Under the pieces are notes generated by a model. The model made no database searches. It saw nothing but the letters and a program-made list of their open reading frames with translations, and was not told the origin of the DNA. A program made the translations under genes and the position numbers. From Subdoligranulum variabile (lineage in GTDB: Bacteria; Bacillota; Clostridia; Oscillospirales; Ruminococcaceae), in contig NZ_CP102293.1 of assembly GCF_025152575.1 (NCBI RefSeq), positions 2,356,001 through 2,420,000 on the forward strand: a stretch of 64,000 bases of DNA. The letters run 5' to 3'. Below are positions 16,371 through 23,430 of the stretch, one piece after another (position 1 is the stretch's first letter; every line of letters starts with the position of its first letter).

Positions 16371-18347
16371 ATGACCCGTACAGAGGCAATGGAGTATTAC
16401 ACCAAGGCTCAGAAACAGGGCCAGCGTGAATACCGGGAAAAGACCGCGGCCGGACAGTCCCCGTTCCTGCCGGTGCTGGATGACATCCTGCAGAATGTGG
16501 AGATCGAAAACCAGCTGCCGCTGGGCCTGATCGAGGTGCCGCTGGAACTGGTGGTGGGCACCAAAACGGCGGGCCGCACGGCGGCGTTTGCCAGCAACTT
16601 CATGCCGCTGCTGGAACTCAAGAGCGAGTTCGGCACCAAGTGGACCAGCCTGTGCATCGCCCACCTGGAGGAAGGCATCCGGGATCCCATCCGCTGCTTT
16701 GAATACCTGGGCCGCTTTTATGTGCAGGAAGGCAACAAGCGGGTCAGTGTGCTGAAATACTTTGACGCCAGCAGCGTGTCGGCCAACGTCACCCGGGTGG
16801 TGCCGCGGTACAACGAGACGCCGGAAGTGCGTCTGTACTACGAGTTCATGCGCTACTATCCGCTGATCAAGACCTATACGCTGCGGTTCACCAAAACCGG
16901 CAGCTTTGCCCGGCTGCAGAAACTCATGGGCAAAGGCCCCGAGGAGGAATGGAGCGACGAGGACCGCGCCGACATCCTGTCGCTGTACAACTGGGTGGGC
17001 AAGGCCTTCCGGGCGCATGGGGGCGACAATCTGCGCTGCACCACCGGCGATGTACTGCTGCTGCTTCTGCGGCTGTATTCACGCCAGCAGCTGGCCGAGA
17101 GCACCCCGGCGGAGCTGAGCCAGAAGCTGGACGCCCTGTGGGATGACGTGCTGGCGCTGCAGAACGATGACCCCGTCACGGTCAGCGTGAAGCCGGCGGA
17201 ACCCGCCAAACCCAAGGAGACCCTCATCGAGAAGATCCTGCCCGGCATCCGCCAGACCGCCCCCACCCATCTGAAGGTGGCCTTTGTGCACGAGCGTACG
17301 GCGGAGACCAGCGCCTGGACGAGCCAGCATGAATTCGGCCGCAGCCAGCTGGATACCGTCTTTGAGGGCAAGGTGGAAACCGCCGCCTACTTCAACGCCG
17401 TGGCGGGGGAGAATGCCGACGATCTGGTAGAGCAGGCCATCGCCGAGGGCGCCGACATTGTCTTTACCACCAGCCCCAAGCTGGTGGGCGCGTCGCTGCG
17501 GGCGGCGGTGAAGCATCCGCAGGTGCGCATTCTCAACTGTTCCATGGAGATGCCCTACGCCAGCATCCGCACCTACTATACCCGTGTTTATGAAGCAAAG
17601 TTCATCACCGGCGCCATTGCCGGTGCCATGGCGGTGGGGGACCGCATCGGCTATGTAGCGGACTACCCCAGCTTCGGCGTGCCCGCCAACATCAATGCCT
17701 TTGCCCTGGGGGCCCGGATGGTCAACCCCCGCATCAAGGTGGAACTGTTCTGGACCTGTCTGCCGGAGCAGGAGGACCCGCTGACCCTCTTCACCCGCAA
17801 GGGCATCACGGTGGTTTCCGGCCGGGACGCGCCCATGCCGGGGCGGCCGCAGCGGGAGTTCGGTACCTTCCTGATCCGTCCGGGCGGTGTGCTGCAGGAT
17901 CTGGCCACGCCGTTCTGGCACTGGGGCCAGTTCTATGAAAACGTGGTGCGCAGCGTGCTGGACGGTGGCTGGACCCGGGACAAATCGGGCACCGACGGCC
18001 GTGCCGTTAACTACTGGTGGGGCATGAACAGCGGCGTCATGGATGTGCTGCTCAGCCGCGAACTGCCCCAGGATGTGCAGCATCTGGCACGGATCCTGCG
18101 GGAGGGCGTGATCTCCGGCATGATCGATCCCTTTGCCTGCCGCATCACCGCCCAGGACGGCAGCACCAAGAACAGCGGCCGCCGCGGACTGGATCTGGAA
18201 CAGATCGTGCACATGGACTGGCTGTGCGACGCTGTGGAAGGCCATGTGCCGGAATATGATGAACTGGCCGAGGCTTCCCGTGCCATGTACCGGATGCAGG
18301 GAATCCACCGTGACCGTCTGCCGGTGGAGAAGGAGGCCGAACTATGA
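16371..18347 (+). CDS. cytoplasmic BMP-domain protein with N-terminal ParB/Srx-like region
   Basis: A 658-residue protein with no signal peptide or lipobox. Residues about 30-135 include VPLELVVGTKTAGR and EGNKRVSVLKYF, a pattern like the ParB/sulfiredoxin fold. Residues about 300-590 form a BMP (Med) domain, the fold of nucleoside-binding lipoproteins: HLKVAFVHE, GADIVFTTSPKL, FITGAIAGAMA and GYVADYPSFGVPANINAFALGARM. Being cytoplasmic and without nearby permease genes, it is unlikely to be a transport receptor; an internal sensor of nucleoside-like ligands is possible but inferred. ATG at 16371 follows GGAGGAGG. It is first in an operon with a phosphoesterase whose start overlaps its stop (ATGA). 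Confidence 0.8.
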   Translation: MTRTEAMEYYTKAQKQGQREYREKTAAGQSPFLPVLDDILQNVEIENQLPLGLIEVPLELVVGTKTAGRTAAFASNFMPLLELKSEFGTKWTSLCIAHLEEGIRDPIRCFEYLGRFYVQEGNKRVSVLKYFDASSVSANVTRVVPRYNETPEVRLYYEFMRYYPLIKTYTLRFTKTGSFARLQKLMGKGPEEEWSDEDRADILSLYNWVGKAFRAHGGDNLRCTTGDVLLLLLRLYSRQQLAESTPAELSQKLDALWDDVLALQNDDPVTVSVKPAEPAKPKETLIEKILPGIRQTAPTHLKVAFVHERTAETSAWTSQHEFGRSQLDTVFEGKVETAAYFNAVAGENADDLVEQAIAEGADIVFTTSPKLVGASLRAAVKHPQVRILNCSMEMPYASIRTYYTRVYEAKFITGAIAGAMAVGDRIGYVADYPSFGVPANINAFALGARMVNPRIKVELFWTCLPEQEDPLTLFTRKGITVVSGRDAPMPGRPQREFGTFLIRPGGVLQDLATPFWHWGQFYENVVRSVLDGGWTRDKSGTDGRAVNYWWGMNSGVMDVLLSRELPQDVQHLARILREGVISGMIDPFACRITAQDGSTKNSGRRGLDLEQIVHMDWLCDAVEGHVPEYDELAEASRAMYRMQGIHRDRLPVEKEAEL

Positions 18348-18988
18348 AGCTGCTGGCCGTTGCGGACGAAGAATGCAAGGCTTTGTGGGAGTACTACAGC
18401 CCCGAAAAATTCGAGGGTGTGGAACTGATTGTGGCCTGTGGAGACCTGAACCGGCATTATCTGGAGTATCTGGCCACCATGGTGCCGGTGCCGGTGTTTT
18501 ATGTGCACGGCAACCATGACGAGGGATACGACAGCCACCCGCCGGAGGGGGCTGTATGCATCGATGATGACGTGATCGAATACCATGGCCTGCGTATTGC
18601 CGGGCTGGGCGGAGCCTGCCGGTATCGCACCGGTGCCTGGCAGTTCACCGAGGCGGAAATGAAAAAGCGCGTCAACCACCTGCGCAGCAAGATCGAGCGG
18701 CACCGGGGGGTGGACGTGCTGGTGACCCATGCGCCGCTGCATGGTTACGGGGACCTCAACGACCTGGCCCACCGTGGTTTTACGGTGTTCCGGGAACTTC
18801 TGGACCGGTACCATCCGCAGCTGATGCTGCACGGTCATGTACATATGAATTACGGCGCCAACATCCAGCGGGAGCACCTGTACGGGTCCACCCGCATCGT
18901 CAACTGCTTTGAGCGGATCTATCTGGATGTGGAACCGGCGCCGCCCCGGCCGCAGCATCGGCTGATGTCGCGCCTGTGGCAGAGATAA
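18344..18988 (+). CDS. metallophosphoesterase family protein
   Basis: A 214-residue calcineurin-like phosphoesterase. The later metal motifs are intact: ACGDLN near residue 32, VHGNHDE near 54, VTHAPLHG near 127 and LHGHVHMNYG near 162. The usual first motif DxH at the N-terminus reads ADEE, a substitution I have seen in clostridial relatives. The substrate could be a phosphomonoester, a diester or a nucleotide. Its start codon overlaps the stop of the BMP-domain gene, implying coupled translation and perhaps shared function. gpsA starts 21 bases downstream. Confidence 0.85.
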   Translation: MKLLAVADEECKALWEYYSPEKFEGVELIVACGDLNRHYLEYLATMVPVPVFYVHGNHDEGYDSHPPEGAVCIDDDVIEYHGLRIAGLGGACRYRTGAWQFTEAEMKKRVNHLRSKIERHRGVDVLVTHAPLHGYGDLNDLAHRGFTVFRELLDRYHPQLMLHGHVHMNYGANIQREHLYGSTRIVNCFERIYLDVEPAPPRPQHRLMSRLWQR

Positions 18989-19009
18989 TCTAGGGTAAGG
19001 AGAACAGTT

Positions 19010-20008
19010 ATGATCAAAATCGCAGTCTTTGGCGCGGGTACCTGGGGCATTGCTCTGGCGCGCCTGTTGGCGGTCAACGGACGGGATGTCACAGTGTGGA
19101 GCGCCATTCCCACCGAACTCAAGTCCCTGAGCACCACCCACCGTCACCCCAATCTGCCCGGCATGGAACTGCCGTCCACGATGCACTACACCGCTGACAT
19201 CGCCGAGGCCTGCGCCGGCAAGGACATCCTGCTGTTTGCGGTGCCTTCTCCTTTTGTGCGTTCCACAGCCAAGAAGGCGGCACCCTACATTTCCGACAGC
19301 CAGCTGATCGTGGATGTGGCCAAAGGCATCGAGGACAAGACCCTGATGACCATGAGTGAGATCATCGAGGATGAGCTCACCAAGCAGAAGCGGTCGGCCA
19401 GGGTGGTGGCCCTCTCCGGCCCCACCCATGCCGAGGAGGTCGCCCGGGATATGCCTACCCTGATCGTGGCCGCCAGCGAGGACGAGGAAGCCGCCAAGGC
19501 GGTGCAGAAAGCCTTCTCCACGCCCACCTTCCGGGTCTACACCAACACCGACCGCCGCGGCACCGAGCTGGGCGGTGCGGTGAAGAATGTCATCGCGCTG
19601 GCCGTGGGCATCGCCCTGGGCCTGGGCTACGGTGACAACGCCAAGGCGGCGCTCATCACCCGCGGCAACGCCGAACTGTCCCGCCTGGGCATCGCTATGG
19701 GCTGCAAGCCCGAAACCTTCTCGGGCCTCTCAGGTATGGGTGACCTGATCGTTACCTGTACCAGCATGCACAGCCGCAACCTCCACGCCGGTATGCTGCT
19801 GGGCCACGGGAAGACCGTGGAGGAAGCCAAGACCGAGGTCGGTCAGGTGGTGGAGGGCATCAACGCGCTGCCTGCCGCCTGCCGTCTGGCCAAGAAATAC
19901 AAGGTGGACATGCCCATCGTCCAGAGTGTGGACGCCATCCTCGGCGGCCGTCTGGCGGCCAGCAATGCGCTGGCTTCCCTGATGGGCCGTGATCTCAAAC
20001 GGGAGTGA
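19010..20008 (+). CDS. gpsA: glycerol-3-phosphate dehydrogenase [NAD(P)+]
   Basis: A 332-residue enzyme making sn-glycerol-3-phosphate from dihydroxyacetone phosphate for phospholipid synthesis. The Rossmann motif is FGAGTWGIALA at residues 7-17. Family blocks follow: VPSPFVRS, VDVAKGIE, LSGPTHAEEVA near 136, the catalytic-lysine segment GGAVKNVIALAVGIALGLG near 188, and GLSGMGDLIVTC near 240. Length is standard. TAAGGAGAAC precedes the ATG. The next gene overlaps or abuts its stop, so they are co-transcribed. Confidence 0.96.
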   Translation: MIKIAVFGAGTWGIALARLLAVNGRDVTVWSAIPTELKSLSTTHRHPNLPGMELPSTMHYTADIAEACAGKDILLFAVPSPFVRSTAKKAAPYISDSQLIVDVAKGIEDKTLMTMSEIIEDELTKQKRSARVVALSGPTHAEEVARDMPTLIVAASEDEEAAKAVQKAFSTPTFRVYTNTDRRGTELGGAVKNVIALAVGIALGLGYGDNAKAALITRGNAELSRLGIAMGCKPETFSGLSGMGDLIVTCTSMHSRNLHAGMLLGHGKTVEEAKTEVGQVVEGINALPAACRLAKKYKVDMPIVQSVDAILGGRLAASNALASLMGRDLKRE

Positions 20009-20019
20009 GGTACATCGGT

Positions 20020-20805
20020 ATGGAGCCTTCCATCCGGGCCGCCTTCTTTGACATTGACGGCACACTGCTGCCCTTCGGGGCCGAGGCACTGCCCCTTTCC
20101 ACCCGGAACGCTCTGGAAACCCTGCATCGCAACGGCGTCCGGACCTTTATCGCTACCGGCCGTCCGCCCATCCATCTGCCTTTGTTGCATGCGCTGGACG
20201 GGATTCCCTTCGACGGGTATGTGACGATGAACGGCCAGTATTGTTATCTCCGCGACGGTACCCTGCTTTACGACCATGCCATCGACCCGGCCTCCCTGCG
20301 CACCCTGCTGCCCTACATCCAGCGGGAACGCATTTCGGTGGGATTCATCGAAAAAGACCGTTCCACCTTTAATCTCATTGATGACCTCAGCGCTGAGTTC
20401 TGTCAGCGGATGCAGCAGGACATCGGGGACGTGGCGGCCCGCATCGAGGCGGCTCCCATCTACCAGCTCAGCGCTTTTCTGCCGGAAGCCAAGGAGGCGG
20501 AATTTCTGCGCAGCTGCCCGGGCTGTGTGGCGGTGCGCTGGAATGACGCCTTTGCCGACGTACTGCCCGCGGGCGGCGGCAAGACCGAAGGGCTCGCCCA
20601 TGTGCTGAAGGCCCTGGGCCTTGCACGGGAGCAGGCCATCGCCTTCGGGGACGGCGGCAACGATGTGGAGATGCTGCGCTGGGCGGGCATCGGCGTGGCC
20701 ATGGGCAATGCCTGCCCGGAAGCCAAAGCGGCCGCCGACTACATCACCGACGATGTGACCGCCGACGGTCTGGCCAAGGCGCTGCGCCATTTTGGCCTGC
20801 TGTGA
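20020..20805 (+). CDS. HAD superfamily phosphatase, Cof type
   Basis: A 261-residue Cof-like (subclass IIB) hydrolase acting on phosphorylated small molecules such as sugar phosphates or flavin precursors. Motif I is FFDIDGTLLPFG with the nucleophile and acid Asp pair, motif II is FIATGRP, and motifs III/IV are seen as GKTEGLAHVLKA and FGDGGNDVEMLRWAGIGVAM. ATG at 20020 is chosen with GTGAGG 10 bases before it; a GTG at 20005 overlapping the gpsA stop is less likely. The specific substrate is not evident. A terminator-like hairpin follows 24 bases after its stop. Confidence 0.9.
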   Translation: MEPSIRAAFFDIDGTLLPFGAEALPLSTRNALETLHRNGVRTFIATGRPPIHLPLLHALDGIPFDGYVTMNGQYCYLRDGTLLYDHAIDPASLRTLLPYIQRERISVGFIEKDRSTFNLIDDLSAEFCQRMQQDIGDVAARIEAAPIYQLSAFLPEAKEAEFLRSCPGCVAVRWNDAFADVLPAGGGKTEGLAHVLKALGLAREQAIAFGDGGNDVEMLRWAGIGVAMGNACPEAKAAADYITDDVTADGLAKALRHFGLL

Positions 20806-20829
20806 CCGGACGGTTTCGCATACCAAAGG

Positions 20830-20864
20830 ATCCCTCTGCGTAGACTATACGCGGGGGGATTTTT
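20830..20864 (+). terminator. terminator-like hairpin covering the ftsW ribosome site
   Basis: Left arm 20830-20841 pairs with right arm 20849-20860 over 12 positions including two G-U pairs, loop agactat, followed by TTTTT. The run of six G (20853-20858) in the right arm is also the only Shine-Dalgarno candidate for ftsW, whose ATG is at 20867. It may end the HAD transcript, restrain ftsW translation, or both. Confidence 0.65.
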
Positions 20865-20866
20865 CT

Positions 20867-22006
20867 ATGTCGTCCTACGCACAACGTCTGCGGACGCGTC
20901 TTGCGTCCTGTCCGGCACTGGATGTGCCCTTTCTCGCCATTCTGCTGATCCTGCTGTGTTACGGCCTTATCATGCTGTTCTCGGCGGGGTATGCGGTGGC
21001 GCTCTACCGCCGCGGTGATGCCTACACCTACATCCGGCCTCAGCTGCTCTTTGCGGCACTGGGCGTGGCGGCCATGTATGCGGCCAGCCTCATCGACTAT
21101 CACGTCTGGCACAAGCTGGCCTGGCCTATGCTGGGGATTTCGCTGCTATTGCTTACCATCGTTCTCTTTATGCCGGAGTATAACGGCTGCAAGCGGTGGA
21201 TCGTGCTGCCGGGACTGGGCACTCTGCAGCCCAGCGAGATCGCCAAATTTTCGGTGGTGCTGGTGTTTGCCCATATCATCTCGCTGAACCATGACCGGAT
21301 GAAGACCTTTTCCACCGGTGTGCTGCCTTTCGGGCTCATCCTTGGCACCGTGGCGGTGCTCATGCTGCTGGAACCCCACCTTTCGGGTACGCTGCTCATC
21401 CTCTCCATCGGTGCGGTGCTCATGTTTGTGGGCGGCACCGGCCTCAAATGGTTCGGCATTGCGGGCGGTCTCGGCGTGGGTGCCATTGCGGCGGCCGTTA
21501 TCGCCCTGCCGGAACTGGTGCCCTATGCCACCGATCGCCTGGTCTCCTGGCAGGACCCCTTTGCCGACCCCCTGGGGGAGGGGCATCAGACCATCCAGAG
21601 CCTCTATGCCATTGCGTCGGGGGGCATTGCCGGGCTGGGGCTGGGCAACAGCCGCCAGAAATACCTCTACGTGCCGGAGCCCCAGAATGACTTCATCTTT
21701 TCCATCCTCTGTGAGGAGCTGGGCTTTATCGGGGCGGCGCTGGTGGTCCTGCTGTTTCTTCTTCTGCTGCTGCGGGGCATCTCCATCGCCGTGCGCGCCC
21801 GGGATAAATTCGGCGCCCTGCTGGTGGTGGGTTTTGTGGTGCAGGTGGTGCTGCAGGCCATCCTCAACATTGCGGTGGTCACCAACACCATCCCCAACAC
21901 CGGCATCAGTCTTCCATTCTTCTCCTCGGGCGGCACCAGCCTGATGATGCTGCTGGGGGAAATGGGCATTGTACTCTCGGTCTCCCGGCAGGCGGACCTG
22001 GTTTGA
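20867..22006 (+). CDS. ftsW: SEDS-family peptidoglycan glycosyltransferase FtsW
   Basis: A 379-residue polytopic membrane enzyme that polymerises lipid II into glycan strands at the septum, working with a class B penicillin-binding protein. Family motifs: LFSAGYAVALYR, GCKRWIVLPGLGTLQPSEIAKF (the QPSE/AK block), EPHLSGTLLI with the conserved Asp replaced by His relative to the usual EPDLGT-like motif, AIASGGIAGLGLGNSRQKYLYVPEPQNDFIFSILCEELG, and the C-terminal NTIPNTGISLPFFSSGGTS. It may instead be a RodA or SpoVE paralogue, which are hard to separate by sequence. The start at 20867 is preferred, although its ribosome site is buried in a hairpin. Confidence 0.9.
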   Translation: MSSYAQRLRTRLASCPALDVPFLAILLILLCYGLIMLFSAGYAVALYRRGDAYTYIRPQLLFAALGVAAMYAASLIDYHVWHKLAWPMLGISLLLLTIVLFMPEYNGCKRWIVLPGLGTLQPSEIAKFSVVLVFAHIISLNHDRMKTFSTGVLPFGLILGTVAVLMLLEPHLSGTLLILSIGAVLMFVGGTGLKWFGIAGGLGVGAIAAAVIALPELVPYATDRLVSWQDPFADPLGEGHQTIQSLYAIASGGIAGLGLGNSRQKYLYVPEPQNDFIFSILCEELGFIGAALVVLLFLLLLLRGISIAVRARDKFGALLVVGFVVQVVLQAILNIAVVTNTIPNTGISLPFFSSGGTSLMMLLGEMGIVLSVSRQADLV

Positions 22007-22036
22007 ACTGTCAACAAATTCCGACAAAATTTCACA

Positions 22037-22064
22037 GGGCCACGGTTGAATCCCGTGGCCTTTT
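22037..22064 (+). terminator. intrinsic terminator of ftsW, with a promoter -35 in its loop
   Basis: ggccacgg (22038-22045) pairs perfectly with ccgtggcc (22053-22060), loop ttgaatc, then TTTT. The loop contains the -35 box of the next promoter. Confidence 0.85.
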
Positions 22065-22074
22065 GCCGTATAAT
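22046..22074 (+). promoter_or_regulatory. sigma-A promoter overlapping the ftsW terminator
   Basis: TTGAAT (22046-22051) lies in the terminator loop; a 17-base spacer leads to a perfect TATAAT (22069-22074). It would drive the membrane protein and the LCP gene. Confidence 0.8.
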
Positions 22075-22107
22075 AAATCAGTATTTCTAGGAGAATGGGG
22101 TGAAGCC

Positions 22108-23430
22108 GTGCCGGAAACACAAAACCGTAAACCGCCTTTTGCGCTGCGGGCGCTGGCGGCCTTCGGCGTGACGCTGGTACTTCTTTTTGTGCTGCTGCTG
22201 GGGGCCTGTGCGCTGCCCGGCGAGCCGGTGCGCGCCCACCTGACCGCTTCGGCGGCGACCATCATCGAGGAAGGTCTGTATCCCTCCTATTTTGGGTGTA
22301 AGCTTTTCCAGATGGACAACTACACCGACACCCTCATGCTGATGGAAGCGGCTTCCGCCGACGAGACGGACCCACTCACCGCCATGATGACCAATACCGC
22401 CTACAACGTGGACAACTTTGAAACGCTGGGGGAGGACCTGGCCGCCTATCTGGAGGCCCGGGAGGCAGGCAAGACGGGGGAGCAGGCCGGGCTGGAACCT
22501 TTTTCCTATGCGCGGTACTGGCATGGGTATCTGATCTGGGTGCGGCCGCTGCTCTGCCTCATGCCTTACAGCGGGGTGCGGGTGGTACAGTATATCCTGC
22601 TTTTCGCGCTGTTTGCGGCGGTGCTGGTGCTGCTGCGCCGCCGTGCCGGACTGCGGGCGGCCCTGTGGTTTGCTGTCAGCCAGCTGCTGGTGACGGTCTT
22701 CTGGGTGCCGCACCAGATTCAGTATTTCACCTGTTTTGCCGTGGCCTATGCAGGCTGCGTCTGGGTGCTGGCCAGGCCCCGCCGCAGCGATGTGCTCTGC
22801 CTGGGGCTGGTGGTCCTCGGCACGGTGACGGCTTTCTGTGATCTTCTGGTCACGCCGATCCTGACCCTGGGACTGCCGCTGGTCTGCTGGCTGCTGGAAC
22901 CCCAGCAGCGGCTGCGCGCCGGCGGCAGACAGTGTGCCCTGGTTGTGGGCGGTGCCCTGAGCTGGGGTGCCGGGTATGGTGTCTGCTGGGCCCTCAAATG
23001 GGTACTGGCGGGCCTTGTGACGGGACAGAGCGTCATCGACGATGCTTTGCACCAGATCGGCGTGCGCACCGCCGCCGACACCTGGCACGGCATGGAATTG
23101 ACATGGCGTAATATTATACAGTTTGTATATTCTACGCTGGCGGACCGGAGCCTGTTCTGGCCGCTGGTGGGGCTGTTTGTGGTGGCTGTGGCGGTGTTTG
23201 CGCTCAGCGTCCGCAGCCGTGCGGCGCTGGTGCGGGCCTTGCCCCTGGCCCTGGCGGCGGCCATGCCGCTGGTCTGGTTTGCCGTGCTGCGCACCCACAG
23301 CATCCAGCATGGATGGTTCACCTGGCGTGCCCTGGGCCTGACGCTCTTTGCAGGGCTGGCCTTTTTGTATTTTGCCTGTGATCTGCGCAAGATGACGCGA
23401 CGTTTGATGGGAAAAAAGGAAAGTATATGA
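22108..23430 (+). CDS. polytopic membrane protein of unknown function
   Basis: A 440-residue protein not recognised as a named family. It has one N-terminal membrane helix (about residues 12-35), a roughly 110-residue extracytoplasmic region (NYTDTLMLMEAASADE and following), then about ten further helices. A large outer loop after helix 1 followed by many helices recalls GT-C fold glycosyltransferases or flippase-like proteins, but no catalytic motif is clear. GTG at 22108 is the best in-frame start (GGGGTGA before it); nearby ATG is in another frame. It has its own promoter, and its stop overlaps the start of the LCP gene, so the two act together, probably in attaching or building a cell-wall glycopolymer. 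Confidence 0.75.
   Translation: MPETQNRKPPFALRALAAFGVTLVLLFVLLLGACALPGEPVRAHLTASAATIIEEGLYPSYFGCKLFQMDNYTDTLMLMEAASADETDPLTAMMTNTAYNVDNFETLGEDLAAYLEAREAGKTGEQAGLEPFSYARYWHGYLIWVRPLLCLMPYSGVRVVQYILLFALFAAVLVLLRRRAGLRAALWFAVSQLLVTVFWVPHQIQYFTCFAVAYAGCVWVLARPRRSDVLCLGLVVLGTVTAFCDLLVTPILTLGLPLVCWLLEPQQRLRAGGRQCALVVGGALSWGAGYGVCWALKWVLAGLVTGQSVIDDALHQIGVRTAADTWHGMELTWRNIIQFVYSTLADRSLFWPLVGLFVVAVAVFALSVRSRAALVRALPLALAAAMPLVWFAVLRTHSIQHGWFTWRALGLTLFAGLAFLYFACDLRKMTRRLMGKKESI

Noticed and set aside
13161..17018. A 1285-codon minus-strand frame across queH to the BMP-domain gene
   Set aside because: It would lie opposite four convincing plus-strand genes and has no domain signature.
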